Shown here in pieces: positions 39,735 to 55,230 of a DNA stretch of 64,000 bases; the first letter of the stretch is position 1, and the number at the start of each line of letters is the position of its first letter. Position numbers and translations under genes: made by a program. This DNA is from Glandiceps talaboti (lineage: Eukaryota; Hemichordata; Enteropneusta; Spengelidae), in NCBI RefSeq assembly GCF_964340395.1, contig NC_135570.1, positions 14,939,322-15,003,321 on the forward strand, read 5' to 3'. The notes beneath the pieces were generated by a model. That model searched no databases. It worked only from the letters and a program-made list of their open reading frames with translations, and had not been told where the DNA came from.

Positions 39735-40456
39735 CCTTTTCCTGTATTTCAGAAATAACAAATTGCCTGTTTTGTGTTCACTGTCTTTTCAGTTGTGACA
39801 AATCTGATGAATATCTTGTTTGCAATAGTACATATTACACACACACACATCAAAATGTTTATTTTGTACTCTGGGATACCTTCTGACGTTAATTTTTGTG
39901 AAACTAAACTGAGAAAACAAAACTAATATAGCATTTAGGATTGACCGATGTGTGAGGGCGCTCCGTCACACTTACCTTACAGACTAGCATTTTGCAGGAT
40001 GAAAATGTACTTTCTATACAAATTGAGTGTTGATTTTATACTGTGGGATAACTCCTAAATTTTTGCAATTTTGAAGTTCAGAATAGTAAACTAGAAAGAA
40101 AAATACCTTTAAGCTGATACAAGACAGAAATTTTTGTTCAAAATATTACAGATTGATGATTTAGTTTCCTAAAAAAACTGCTTGATTACTTTTGTTTGCA
40201 TTTGATTAAAATTTTCTGTTTTGTGACTTCAGGAGAAAACTTAATGTACACGTAGTTATCACAGATTTGAAATCAAAAGTTTTTGTCAAATGATGATACC
40301 AGTAGTTGTACCTACAACATAGTCTGTCTTTAGAATTTTAGAATTCATTTGAATTTTCAGTGTTCTCGTTAGAATTTTTTACAAAGAATCAAGGCAGCAA
40401 GAAGTTTTTGACCAAGAGGTTGAAAATTTTGGGTTTGGTGCATGTTTTGATATCAT

Positions 40457-40558
40457 ATTTGCATATAAATAAGGTGGTTTGGTAATATCAAAGCATTTGC
40501 ATATAATAAGGTGGTTTGGTAATATCAAAGCATTTGCATATAATAAGGTGGTTTGGTA
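40457..40558. repeat. 37-bp repeat, about 2.8 copies
   Basis: ATAATAAGGTGGTTTGGTAA followed by TATCAAAGCATTTGC, repeated in tandem with almost no divergence. Confidence 0.95.
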
Positions 40559-40679
40559 TATGATTTTCATTGTCATAAAAAGGACCTTCAGAAATCAGAG
40601 AGGACATATCAACCTTGTACATGTAGAATTTGCATACCTTGTGGTAGGGTGTCTTTCTGTGTAAAACAGTACAGAATTA

Positions 40680-40940
40680 GTCAGTAACTACAGATATCGT
40701 ATCATAAATTTGACAAACAAGAAGTTTCGGTCAGTATGTATAGATTTTGTGTTGTACATGAATATAACAAACATTGAAGTTGTCGTCAGTAACTACAGAT
40801 TTCATGCATATATTTGACAAACAAGAAAGTTTCAGTTAGTATCTGCGTTATTTCATGTTGTATGTACATTTAACAAACATGGAAGTGTCAATCTTCTACA
40901 GATTTTGTATCATGCATTTGACAGATATGGAAGTTAATGA
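40680..40940. repeat. Degenerate ~60-bp repeat
   Basis: About four diverged units with CAGTAACTACAGAT, ATTTGACAAACAAGAAAGTT and similar blocks. Confidence 0.7.
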
Positions 40941-41760
40941 CCGCAGAGTACCATGTTGTGTTGTTATGGTAATTCTGTATCGTTGCTGCTTTAGCAGTGG
41001 TCAATCAGAATACAAGAATGTATTTATCTTGAAATTTTTTTTTTTTTTTGCTTTTCAAAATCCTACTGTAACACCCCTCTCTCCACAATGGTTCCTTCTT
41101 TCTGTAACACTTCAACTTGTCGTCATCTTTGACAAACAATTCTTACTGCTGGTCGCATAAAAGTATATTTTGGATTTTCTATAATGTTCTTTCTTTCGTA
41201 CTATCTTTCAACATTTCACCAGACTAAATCTTAATTTTCAGTTTGTAAAATTTTAGTAATCCTCAAATGTCTCGAAAAAACACAGTTCCAGGTATCTTAT
41301 ACATGTCTTTAAACAATCAGATATTAATAATTTTAGAAAAATATGTGTTTTTTCTTGAATTTTTCATTTCTCATCAACTATCTTTATCCTTATGAAAATT
41401 TTATTATGCATCTGAAAACAATTATCTGAATCCTGTTGCATATTTTCCTTTTTCTTAAATTCTTCTTATAAATTCTTTTCTTAATTCCCTTGTATTTTGT
41501 AAAATTGTAAGTCTGTTTATGTTATCTTTCTTTAAATTGACTGGAAATCAGATTTTTCCGTAATTTTTTTAAAAATTAACGTTTTTACATATTGTTCCAT
41601 TCATTGCGATGCATCCTCATGCCAAATACCTTTGCCATGTACCAGTTACTCCCCCCTCCCTTAACCCCCTCCCCCCCCCCCCCTCACGGCTTTGCCAGTG
41701 GTGATACTGTGCTATTTGTGTGTGTTTTGATATAGTGTCCATGTTCTACTTGTCTTGCAG

Positions 41761-41833
41761 TCATTGTATTCAACAAATCCTAGAATCCGTAGAGCATTGT
41801 CACAGAAACGGGGTGGTTCATCGCGATCTTAAG
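41761..41833 (+). CDS. CAMK2: CaMKII catalytic-loop exon, variant a ([24 protein letters not shown])
   Basis: A 73-nt exon preceded by CTTGTCTTGCAG and followed by AAG|GTGGGT. The entry base T completes Ser (AG|T). The exon then encodes [17 protein letters not shown] followed by VVHRDLK, covering the alpha-E helix and the HRD catalytic-loop motif with the catalytic Asp. The [13 protein letters not shown] pattern is that of standard CaMKII in other animals, so this looks like the conventional form. A homologous exon of identical length and phase starts 84 nt downstream. Using both would add 146 nt, which is not a multiple of three, and would shift the frame. The two exons should therefore be spliced alternatively. 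The donor (GTGGGT) is weaker than that of the second copy. Confidence 0.93.
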
Positions 41834-41917
41834 GTGGGTGATTTCGCCTAGACCATTTCTTTTTCTTCTTCCTTTGCATCCCACCCTATTCTTTGATGTC
41901 TTTCTTTGTTCTAGCAG
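41834..41917 (+). other. 84-nt intron between duplicated exons a and b
   Basis: GTGGGT ... TTCTAGCAG. Almost the whole 3' half is pyrimidine (TTTCTTTTTCTTCTTCC, TTTCTTTGTTCTAG). It is much shorter than the other introns of the gene (about 1.0-6.3 kb). The ending TAGCAG is a NAGNAG acceptor. Confidence 0.88.
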
Positions 41918-41990
41918 TCACTGCATACAGCAGATCTTAGAAGCTGTGGAATACATTCATAAAAGCAGCGTAGTACATAGGGACTTGAAG
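41918..41990 (+). CDS. CAMK2: CaMKII catalytic-loop exon, variant b ([24 protein letters not shown]), tandem duplicate
   Basis: Second copy of the 73-nt HRDLK exon, between TTCTAGCAG and AAG|GTAAGG. It encodes [17 protein letters not shown] followed by VVHRDLK. Against variant a, six residues change (S/A, H/Y, C/I, R/K, N/S, G/S) while many codons differ only silently, which suggests an old duplication kept under purifying selection. HRD and the downstream Lys are intact, so an active kinase is expected. The changes cluster at the C-terminal end of helix alpha-E. The acceptor is a NAGNAG (TAG-CAG), so one extra Ser could be included. A TGCATG lies 8 nt into the following intron. Alternatives are a silent relic or an exon used only in certain tissues. 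Confidence 0.88.
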
Positions 41991-41997
41991 GTAAGGT

Positions 41998-42003
41998 TGC
42001 ATG
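41998..42003 (+). promoter_or_regulatory. RBFOX-type TGCATG intronic splicing element
   Basis: TGCATG starts 8 nt after the end of exon variant b. In animals RBFOX proteins bind (U)GCAUG, and downstream sites promote inclusion of the preceding exon. The position suggests regulated, possibly neural or muscle, use of variant b. The hexamer could also occur by chance. Confidence 0.5.
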
Positions 42004-42362
42004 TCACTAATAAACCAATGTTATCATTCGCACTTGGCACCCTCAATTGCTAACTTACACCAGCTTACAACGACCTGCCTTTATTAGCAAGCACAACCTC
42101 ATATTGCTAATTCATACCAAGAACTGCCAACTTCTGCTTGTTTAGCCCCTTACAGTGACCTCATCTTGACACTGTGCACTAAGAATTGCTTTCTTACAGT
42201 GATGTGCTTTCCTAACAATCTCCTCATGACATTTCGCATGCACAGTTGCCAACTATATTATAGTAAGAATGTCTTTTAACATAATCTCATCATGGCACCT
42301 GCGATGGTGGCTCCCATAATTGCTAACTTAATTGCACTAACTCAGTTTATAACAACCCCACC

Positions 42363-42982
42363 AGGTCACATGGCACCGTGGCATATATCATAGCACATGG
42401 CACCCTGACTTATACCATGTCACATGGCACGCTGACTTATATCAACTTACACTACAACCCTACCATGTCACATGGCACCCTGACTTATACCATGTCACAT
42501 GGCACCATGACATATACCATGTCACATGGCACGCTGACTTATATCAACTTACACTACAACCCTACCATGTCACATGGCACCCTGACTTATACCATGTCAC
42601 ATGGCACGCTGACTTATATCAACTTACACTACAACCCTACCATGTCACATGGCACCCTGACTTATACCATGTCACATGGCACCTTGACTTATATCAACTT
42701 ACACTACAACCCTACCATGTCACATGGTACCCTGACTTATACCATGTCACATGGCACCCTGACTTATACCATGTCACATGGCACCCTGACTTATACCATG
42801 TCACATGGCACCCTGACTTCTACCATGTCACATGACACCCTGACTTATACCATGTCACATGGCACCCTGACTTATACCATGTCACATGACACCCTGACTT
42901 ATACCATGTCACATGGCACCCTGACTTATACCATGTCACATGGCACCCTGACTTATACCATGTCACATGGCACCCTTTACAC
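42363..42982. repeat. 27-bp minisatellite TCACATGGCACCCTGACTTA
   Basis: Units of 27 bp contain TCACATGGCACCCTGACTTA and TACCATG. In the left half they alternate with a longer variant carrying CAACTTACACTACAACCC. The 9-codon period keeps a 208-codon frame open, but it sits inside an intron and is not considered coding. Confidence 0.96.
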
Positions 42983-43769
42983 AAATATACCATTTACCAA
43001 ATGATGTATGTTGAATATTTACTTGTTTCATTTCATTTCATTTCAATCATTTACCATCAAATCAGTGAATTAAGTGTCACAACAGCAATGGGACTCTAGA
43101 TGAAGATAAAGAAACAGGATTGGTGTTTTTCACCGACATTCACCAAATCAGAGCAAATACATCAACAGATTTTCTTCTCTTTTTGTGTGGCAAATTTACC
43201 ACAATTGGGTCTTGATTATCTCCATGTACTTGTATAAATATATTGAGATGTTCTGAATGAAATATCGTGTTTCTTAGTTTTGAAGTTAGTGATGAAAAAT
43301 TATGATCTAGTTGTCACTTATTTTTCAGAATTTGTGATTTGCGTGTGGAAGGTATTGATGGTGTATCATTTTCATTACTATTTCATAACCATTCATCACA
43401 AATGGGGAACCTTAGTCTGATATACTGTGTGGTTGGTAGATGCATGCATGGTCCTGGGCAGGATGTATGTTATAGACCAGGCAAACCATGGGTATCCTAA
43501 TTTGCATATTAATTGATTGATTTCAGCGTGTCTATTATGCCCAAATTAAATAGACTTGAGATAGTAGTGTCCCAGATTTGTCACAAAGTCGTAAAAGTGA
43601 ATTTCGTTCAGTTGCTTTTTTTTGTGTATATGGATGAGTTTGTGGAATGATGTGTATGTGAATGTAACATGTGAACAAGAGAGCATGTGTGCATGTTTGT
43701 GTGTGTATATGTGTGCGTGCATGAATAAGTGGGTTTCAGTGTGCATGTACATGTGTGAATGAGTATGAG

Positions 43770-44160
43770 TGTGAATGAATGAATGAATGAATGAATGAAT
43801 GAATGAGTGACTGGGTTGGTGGATGGGTATGTGTATGAGTGCATTTGTGTGTGTGTCTGTCTGTCTGTATGTATGTATGTATGTATGTATGTATGTATGT
43901 ATGTATGTATGTATGTATGATGTATGTATGTTTGTATGTATATATGTATGTATATATGTATGTATGTGTGTATATGTGTGTATGTATGTATGTATGTATG
44001 TATGTATGTATGTATGTATGTATGTATGTATGTATGTATGTGTATGTGTGTGTATGTATGTATGTATGTATGTATGTATGTATGTATGTATGTATATGTA
44101 TGTATGTATGTATATGTCTGTATGATATGTGTATATGTGTGTGTGTATGTGTGTATACAT
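43770..44160. repeat. (TGAA)n then (TATG)n microsatellite
   Basis: A short TGAA run at 43775-43805 is followed by about 300 bp of TATG/TGTA repeats. The open frames here are repeat translations. Confidence 0.98.
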
Positions 44161-44455
44161 GTGATGTAACTACGTGTGTCTGTGAGTGTGTTGGTAATCC
44201 CGTATCGTCGTGTGAACCTTTTTGGGGGTGTAGGGATTGTGTTTGGCATTGGGAATGAAGTCTGAACAGCTGAATGTTACTTTGTTGGTGTGTATGTGCT
44301 CTTCTATTAGAGCAGTCCATATCAAGTCACTCAGTATTTCTTCAACTATGAAACTAGCAAATAGTAGTTATTATCAAAACAAATATTGGACAAAGTGGTC
44401 AGGAGCTGAGAGAATACTTGATGGTGTTTGTATGTGTTTGCTTTTATCTATACAG

Positions 44456-44558
44456 CCAGAGAATCTTCTGTTGGCAAGCAAGGAAAAAGGTGCAGCAGTC
44501 AAGCTTGCAGATTTTGGACTAGCTATTGAAGTGCAGGGAGACCAACAAGCTTGGTTTG
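44456..44558 (+). CDS. CAMK2: CaMKII exon [21 protein letters not shown]... (DFG motif)
   Basis: A 103-nt exon between CTATACAG and TTTG|GTAAGT. It begins in phase 0 with [12 protein letters not shown], continuing HRDLKPEN from either variant of the preceding exon. It then encodes [22 protein letters not shown] plus one base of Gly. The DFG magnesium-binding motif and the [10 protein letters not shown] signature are typical of CaMKII. It marks the start of the activation segment. No odd residues were noted. Confidence 0.96.
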
Positions 44559-48619
<4,061 letters not shown>

Positions 48620-48742
48620 TATCCATCCCCGGAATGGGATACAGTTACACCGGAAGCTAAGAATCTTATCAATAGCATGTTGCAAGTGATCCCTGCCAAA
48701 AGAATAACAGCGTCCGAAGCTCTCAAGCATCCCTGGATCTGC
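48620..48742 (+). CDS. CAMK2: CaMKII exon [16 protein letters not shown]... to HPWIC
   Basis: A 123-nt phase-0 exon between AATTCCAG and TGC|GTAAGT. It encodes [20 protein letters not shown], then [20 protein letters not shown] and C. This is the end of the kinase domain (alpha-H and alpha-I helices), with the conserved Arg of the KRIT motif and the HPWI landmark. The segment LQVIPAKR departs slightly from the common LTINPxKR. The acceptor lies about 150 bp past the end of the exon-derived minisatellite. Confidence 0.96.
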
Positions 48743-50729
48743 GTAAGTTGGATTTTAAATCATCTTTTCATTTTAAATATTTTATGTTGTACTTCAAATC
48801 TCCTTTGCATTTTTAATTATTTAGGCCATATTTTAAATTCTCCTTTATAATTCAGAAATCATTTGATGGGAAAGCATACTTGATAACTATATTTCATGAA
48901 AATGTCATGTTGAGACCATGCAGCTTTGTTAGATGTTACCTTTTGCCACTTGAGGGTGCTGTTATGTTCCTTCAAACGGTCACATGCCAAGATCATCACC
49001 TTGACTTGTTGCCATGGTAGCTTCATCTGCTAAATCTAATGACCTAATCTACTTCCTGAAAAGAAAATGTCAGAAATCCAATAATTTAAAAGAGGAATAC
49101 TTGAAAGTATGTTTGTGATTGGAGAGTTGGTTATCAGTGTCAATTACAGCTAGTCGTATTTGTAACCCTGTTGGTGATTGGATAGCTGGTTATCAGGGTG
49201 TTGATTACAGATAGTCATATTTGTTACCCTGTTGGTGATTGGATAGTTGGTTATCAGTGTGTCGATTACAGTGAGTCTTGCTTGAAAGCTTGTTGGTGAT
49301 TGGATAGTTGGTTATCAGTGTGTCGATTACAGCGAGCCTTGCTTGAAAGCTTGTTGGCGATTGGATAATTGGTTATCAGTGTGTCGATTACTGCAAGCTA
49401 TACTTGAAAGCCTGTTGGTGATTGGATAGTTGGTTATCAGTGTGTCGATTACAGTGAGTCTTGCTTGGAAGCTTGTTGGTGATTGGATAGTTGGTTATCA
49501 GTGTGTCCGATTACAGTGAGTCTTGCTTGAAAACTTGTTGGTGATTGGATAGTTGGTTATCAGTGTGTCGATTACAGTGAGTCTTGCTTGAAAGCTTGTT
49601 GGTGATTGGATAGTTGGTTATCAGTGTGTTGGTTTCAGTGATCCTTGCTTGAAAGCTTGTTGGTGATTGAATAGTTGGTTATCAGTGTGTCGATTTCAGT
49701 GAGCCTTGCTTGAAAGCTTGTTGGTGATTGGATAGTTGGTTATCAGTATGTCGATTACAGTGAGTCTTGCTTGGAAGCTTGTTGGTGATTGGATAGTTGG
49801 TTATCAGTGTGTCGATTACAGTGAGTCTTGCTTGAAAGCTTGTTGGTGATTGAATAGTTGGTTATCAGTGTGTCGATTACAGCGAGCCTTGCTTGAAAGC
49901 TTGTTGGTGATTGGATAGTTGGTTATCAGTGTGTCGATTACAGTGAGTCTTGCTTGAAAGCTTGTTGGTGATTGGATAGTTGGTTATCAGTGTGTCGATT
50001 ACAGTGAGTCTTGCTTGAAAGCTTGTTGGTGATTGGATAGTTGTTATCAGTGTCAATTACAGCTAGTCGTATTTGTAACCCTGGTGGTGATTTGATAGCT
50101 GGTTATCAGGGCCTTGATTACAGATAGTCATATTTGTAACCCTGTTGGTGATTGGATAGTTGGTTATCAGTGTGTCGATTACATCTAGTTGTATTTGTAA
50201 CCCTGTTGGTGATTGGATAGTTGGTTATCAGTGTGTCGATTACAGCTAGTCATATTTGTAACCCTGTTGGTGATTGGATAGTTGGTTATCAGTGTGTCGA
50301 TTACAGCTAGTTGTATTTGTAACCCTGTTGGTGATTGGATAGTTGGTTATCAGTGTGTCGATTACAGCTAGTTGTATTTGTAACCCTGTTGGTGATTGGA
50401 TAGTTGGTTATCAGTGTGTCGATAACAACGTATACACTAACCCTAAGGCTGATCTAGGGACTACATATAAATAGTGTAAGAGAGATACTGCAAATAAATA
50501 TCATCGTAAGGCTAAGAGATTAGACCAAGTCAGCCTGACTAGGAAGGAAGTATATATGTCAGTAACTAAGCTGCCTACTTTGAATTTACACTTGCTCTCA
50601 CTGTATACTGTGTCTCCAATGAAAGCATAGCAGTTGAACAGTTTGACTGTCTGTCTCTCGTGCTGACGATCTTTATAATCAGAAGTGTGCTGACTTATTG
50701 TTCTATGTATTTTGTCTTTCCTCGTACAG
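48743..50729 (+). other. CaMKII intron, 2.0 kb, containing a 61-bp satellite
   Basis: Unique AT-rich sequence flanks a 1.3-kb tandem array (49120-50425). No other structure was recognised. Confidence 0.88.
49120..50425. repeat. 61-bp minisatellite, about 21 copies
   Basis: Units contain GGTGATTGGATAGTTGGTTA, TCAGTGTGTCGATTACAG and either GAGTCTTGCTTGAAAGC or TAGTCGTATTTGTAACCC. The two subtypes are segregated: the CTTGCTTGAAAGC type in the middle and the GTATTTGTAACCC type at both ends. Confidence 0.97.
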
Positions 50730-50813
50730 AACCGTGAACGTGTTGCCTCTAACTTACACCGCCAGGAGACGGTCGACTGCTTGAAGAAATTCAATGCTCG
50801 TCGAAAGCTCAAG
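50730..50813 (+). CDS. CAMK2: CaMKII autoregulatory exon (RQETVDCL autophosphorylation site)
   Basis: An 84-nt phase-0 exon between CCTCGTACAG and CTCAAG|GTAAGT. It encodes [20 protein letters not shown] then [12 protein letters not shown] contains the residue equivalent to Thr286, whose phosphorylation makes the kinase Ca2+-independent. Its ACG codon is at 50769-50771. The pseudosubstrate and autoinhibitory helix and the start of the calmodulin-binding site follow. The extreme N-terminal residues (NRERVASNL) differ from vertebrate forms, as is usual for this part. Confidence 0.97.
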
Positions 50814-52377
50814 GTAAGTGTGTATCAGTTTTGCTGTTCAATCTCTTATTTTGAATTATTCATTTATAACATTTTATTTCTGTCACAAGTTATTAAATAT
50901 GATTTTTCTTTGTTCAGAAATATGCTACCTTAGTGTGTCACTGCGTTGTAGAACAAAATGATGATAACAGTAGAAGTACAGAACTCAGAAAATCAAGTCA
51001 AAAATCATAAAATATAAAATCTTGATAAAAAATAAGACATTTTATTCACTCTGTTATAAGCTTTGACATTAGGAATGTTAGTGATTTTAATTAAACATCA
51101 AGTAATTCCCCACTTGTCACTTTATTCTGCCTAATTTATTTACGATAAATAAAAACTGTAAAATAGCGAATTTCAGAATTTATGACATAAAGTTATGAGT
51201 GTTGTGTCAAAGCTACGACATTCATGCCACATTATCAGGTATCACTCACCTGTTTTAGGTGCCTGATAGAGCTGAACAACACAGTCTATTGTAAGTGGTG
51301 TGTGTAGAATTTTTGACTGAAAATGTCTCACACAGAACAGAGATTAGAACGAAATTTTTGTAATGCAGTCATGTTAACATAGACAGTGAGCTGTAGCTTG
51401 AAACACCTGTGTTAACTATCATTGCAGTAATTATTTCAATGACATCACTTCCAAGATAAGCTTACTTTGGTGTCCTTTTTGAACCATGTGTACGAAACCT
51501 GTTAAAAACTTCCTTGTTACTAGACTAATATTGCAGTGATAAATGATAAAAGATAGATTAAAATAGACGTTGTCATGGCAATGTACAAATAAAAGCACAA
51601 ATGTTTGGTTCCCCAAAAGCTATGTGTGTAGTGCCATCTTTGTATCGTATTCAAATTCTGAGTAAAAATGCTAGACATAATTCAACACACATTTTAGTTG
51701 GCGGAAACTGAAATACTGTAATATGGAAGAGCAGTAACCAAAAATTCCAAAAAAGTTACAAACCATGCCCCATCAGTACTTGGCTTCTATTGTGTGAGAC
51801 TACGTACTTGAGTCCTGGAATGATTTAATACTGGAATCTTTGGAGAAAATGAATAAGCCCAATATGGCTTGTTGTCCCCACCAATAACGTCAAATATTAT
51901 AATGTAAAAATTACTAATTTTAGTCCAACATGACAAAGCATTCACCACAAACAGAGTGAGTGTTCAGTTAATAAATGGTAGATGTGTCAAATCGATAGCA
52001 TGACCACAGTTTATTCAGACTCGACTTGAATGAATTTACATTATCACTGTCTACGATGTATTCAGGGAGTAAATTCCAGTCATTTACAACACGAACAGAG
52101 AATGTCCGTTGTTTTACAATCTCACTCACAATCTAAGAACAGAACAAATTGATCGCGGAATATACTCCAAAAAGTTGTGTTTTTGTCATAGAAATTGTCT
52201 GCATGTTGTTCGTCACTTAAATGATAGATTTTGTTTTTTGTTTTAAAAGAATAACGTGACTTTATTAATAAATTAATCCTTTAATATTTAATCAAGATAT
52301 ACTTCAATTTTAATAATTAAGCTAGAAAGTCCCCTGGGGACGAATTTGACTGAAAATCAAAAGTACTTAAAATATCT

Positions 52378-52650
52378 CAATAGTTTGCCATATGAAAGCT
52401 TGTTTCTGGTCCTTTTGATATAAATAAAATGAATTTGGGATCCACCATCTTGTTTTCATGGAAATCAACAATGACTTATTTTCTGTAAATGGGAACATTT
52501 TGACCTCTCTATATAAAAAAAAAAATTTTATGATCCCATATTTTTTGTGTTGATTTTAACTGAGATTGGGTTTTCTTGAGCAAAGTAACTGCAAAAAGTT
52601 TAAACAGTTTATTTTTGAAGGACATTTGATGTCAAAGCTGCATATGAACA
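52378..52650 (+). repeat. Dispersed repeat, copy 1
   Basis: It shares TTTGCCATATGAAAG.TTGTT, CTGGTCCTTTTGA, TTTGACCTCT and GAGTTTTCTTGA-like blocks, in the same order and strand, with 55483-55755. Both lie in one intron. It is likely a decayed transposon copy or a segmental duplication. Confidence 0.8.
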
Positions 52651-52881
52651 GCTAGAGATTGATAATTGAAGCCTGATCAGTAGTAATTATAGATTTAATG
52701 GTAGTACATGGACAGATGGAACCGGTTTGGACCGGTTTGGACCGGTTAGGACACTGCTTTCTATTTGATTCAATGAATTCCTGTAAAACTTTTGTTGAAA
52801 ATCAAATCACCAGTTTTGAATGTACATCTTTGTTTCTACTGAGTTATTAACAGTATTTTTATAAGGGTGGTAAGTCAAAAA

Positions 52882-53085
52882 AAAAAATTGTGTTTGTCTA
52901 AAGTGGTGCAACAGACCGTTTTTTTTTTTCAACAAACCTGTCACTCAATCTACTATTTATAGCAGTTACTGTTCTTTTTATTTACTACGTTAGAGCAAGT
53001 GTGTATGTAGGGCAGATGTCATTTGCTTGTTCACAATTGACTCTGCAGTTGTCTTTACTGAAGTAGAAAGGGTTATTTTTGCATT
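52882..53085 (-). repeat. Inverted fragment of the 39.4-kb element interior
   Basis: The reverse complement shares AACAAGCAAATGACATCTGCC, ACACACTTGCTCTAA and AAAAAGAACAGTAACTGC with 39480-39690. The element's terminal inverted repeats are not seen here. Confidence 0.85.
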
Positions 53086-54824
53086 TTCTTTTACCTTTTT
53101 CCCCATTCTATTACCATGATTCTCCAACCTTAGTAAAAATACTGGTTTTTGTAGCATTGGGTGGGATATCAAGGAGTAACATTACAAACATCAAGAAATC
53201 AGTTCACAAATAATAACTTTTATAAACGCCTAAAAAGCATGTCGATAGTATCAAAGAGCGTTAAATGTCAGTAATGTCATGGATCGTTAAATGTCATACG
53301 ATATACTCAGATTTATAGGTCATTAATTATTAATTCTACTGAAGATAATCTCTCCTAGGCAAATATCAGTGATCTATATTTAATTCTATCTTTTCTGTCT
53401 TCTCCTTTGAAGTCTTATTGGAAAAAAAATGTTTTACACTTGGATTTTTCACCCACAAATCAAGTACAATTTTCTTTTTTGTTTTAAGAAAGAGAAAGAA
53501 AAAGATATAAAACAAAAGAACAGACAGTCAATTTTTAATCTTGCACACTGTCTAGAAATTAACCCACCTTCTTCGTTATGAAATTCACAAAAAAACTACA
53601 CCCTGTTGAAAGACCTTCTCATCATATATCAGTTACTATCTTTCAATCCATGTGCGTCATTGCAAATCATTTTTTGCCTTGAAGAAACTAAAAAATCTGT
53701 GATTTCATACATTGTTTAAGCACTGTTCAAACTTCCTATCAAGATACATAGAGATTTATCGAATTGTGAATATTTCACATGATATCTACATTTTGCTTAC
53801 AGCTATGAAAATTATATTGTTGTATCTCCATTTTTTTTATGAAAATGAGGTATGCACATTTGCAAGAGAGATAAAATAATTTATAATTCATAAAATCAGA
53901 TATTTTGGACAGATTTGTTACAAGAAGTATGAAATTTATAAAAGAAAATTTTTTTTCACAATTTTTTGTTGTTGTTGAAATTTTTGATCGGGGAGGGGCA
54001 TTTATTACTTTTGAATTCTGTTATATAACCAACCTACCAACCAATTTTCTGATATATTAACAAATTATTAATCACAAACCTCAAACATGATGACAATTGT
54101 TGGGTCCCTATATTTGAGTTTGTTGTCAAAACAAAAGACAAAAGAATACCTTTCCATATTCATTCCTGAACCAAAAACATCCCATTGACTTGATTATGTA
54201 AGTGGAGTGTTTGTTCTGGTGACCTCTGACATTTAACCCTTGAACTCATCCATTTATTTGACTATCTTATTTATTTATTTAGCTATTCATTTATTTAGTT
54301 CACGTTTTATATCCTGGAGGATCATTAAAGTTACAATAAAATGAAACAAAGAACAAATATGAACTGAATTACTCACTAATGATAGAAGAAAGGTTATTAA
54401 AACAGATATAAAAAATGAGTACATTTCAAACACAGAGTTTCGTGTAGCAAGTGGTTACATAAGTGGACAATAGCAGAATTGTTTGACCTTTGACCTGTAA
54501 GCCTGCTTTGCTGTTACCTCATTCATAGTATTAAGTCCACCTGCCTATCTGTACAATATACAGTGAAACTTGACCACTTCCCGTGTCTTCATGTACTCCT
54601 ATTCTGACATTTTGGTAGTGATTTGTTAGAATGTATTTCATCACAAATAGATTATTTAAGGTTTGTATTGTGTATAAGAAGCATAGAGAAAGTAGACAGA
54701 CACAGTGAGACAGCAACTTTTAGACTATAGTAGTAGTTAGTAGCTATGGTGATTATAAAATTCGGAGATACTGTAATTGCTAGGTAATTTTAGCACTATT
54801 AGGAAGGAGCTTATGAGTTTAGGC

Positions 54825-55230
54825 TGCCTGTCTGTCCATCTGTCTTTCTCATGTCTCTGTCTGCTTGTCTCTGTCTTTCTCATGTCTGTTCATTTGCCTC
54901 TGTCAGTGTCTTCCTGTGTGTCTGCCAGTCTGTCTAATCTATCTGTCTGTGAGTGTCTGTCTGTCTGTCTCTCTGTCTGTCTGTGTCTAATCTGCCTCTA
55001 TGTCATTGTCTGTCTGTCTGTCTGTCTGTCTCTATCTGTCTTTCTGGTGCCTATCTTTATCTCCATCTGTTTGTCTGACGGTGTCTTACTTTGTCTGTTG
55101 GTCTGTCTGTCTGTCTGTCTGTTTGACTGTTTGTATCTGTCTGTCTCATCTCTCTCTTTCTCTCTCTCTCGTGCGCGCTCTGTCTGTATGTATGTATGTG
55201 TATCTGTCAGCCTCTGTCTCTGTCATTCTC
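54825..55230. repeat. Imperfect (TCTG)n-rich tract
   Basis: CTGT/TCTG repeats with many interruptions. The long frame over it is a Ser/Leu/Cys-rich repeat translation. Confidence 0.95.

Larger units (their letters stand above)
39020..41760 (+). other. CaMKII intron, 2.7 kb
   Basis: It holds a TIR element (39377-39734), a 37-bp three-copy repeat at 40457-40558, a degenerate approximately 60-bp repeat at 40680-40940 and a C-rich tract at 41645-41685. It ends with the pyrimidine tract of exon variant a. No further exon was recognised. Confidence 0.85.
41991..44455 (+). other. CaMKII intron, 2.5 kb
   Basis: It starts with GTAAGG and an early TGCATG. It contains a 27-bp array (42363-42982) and a TATG microsatellite (about 43855-44160). 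The remaining parts (42050-42360, 43000-43750) show no gene. Confidence 0.88.

Noticed and set aside
42378-43004. 208-codon MSHGTLTYT repeat frame
   Set aside because: It lies within a CaMKII intron and is explained by a 27-bp repeat.
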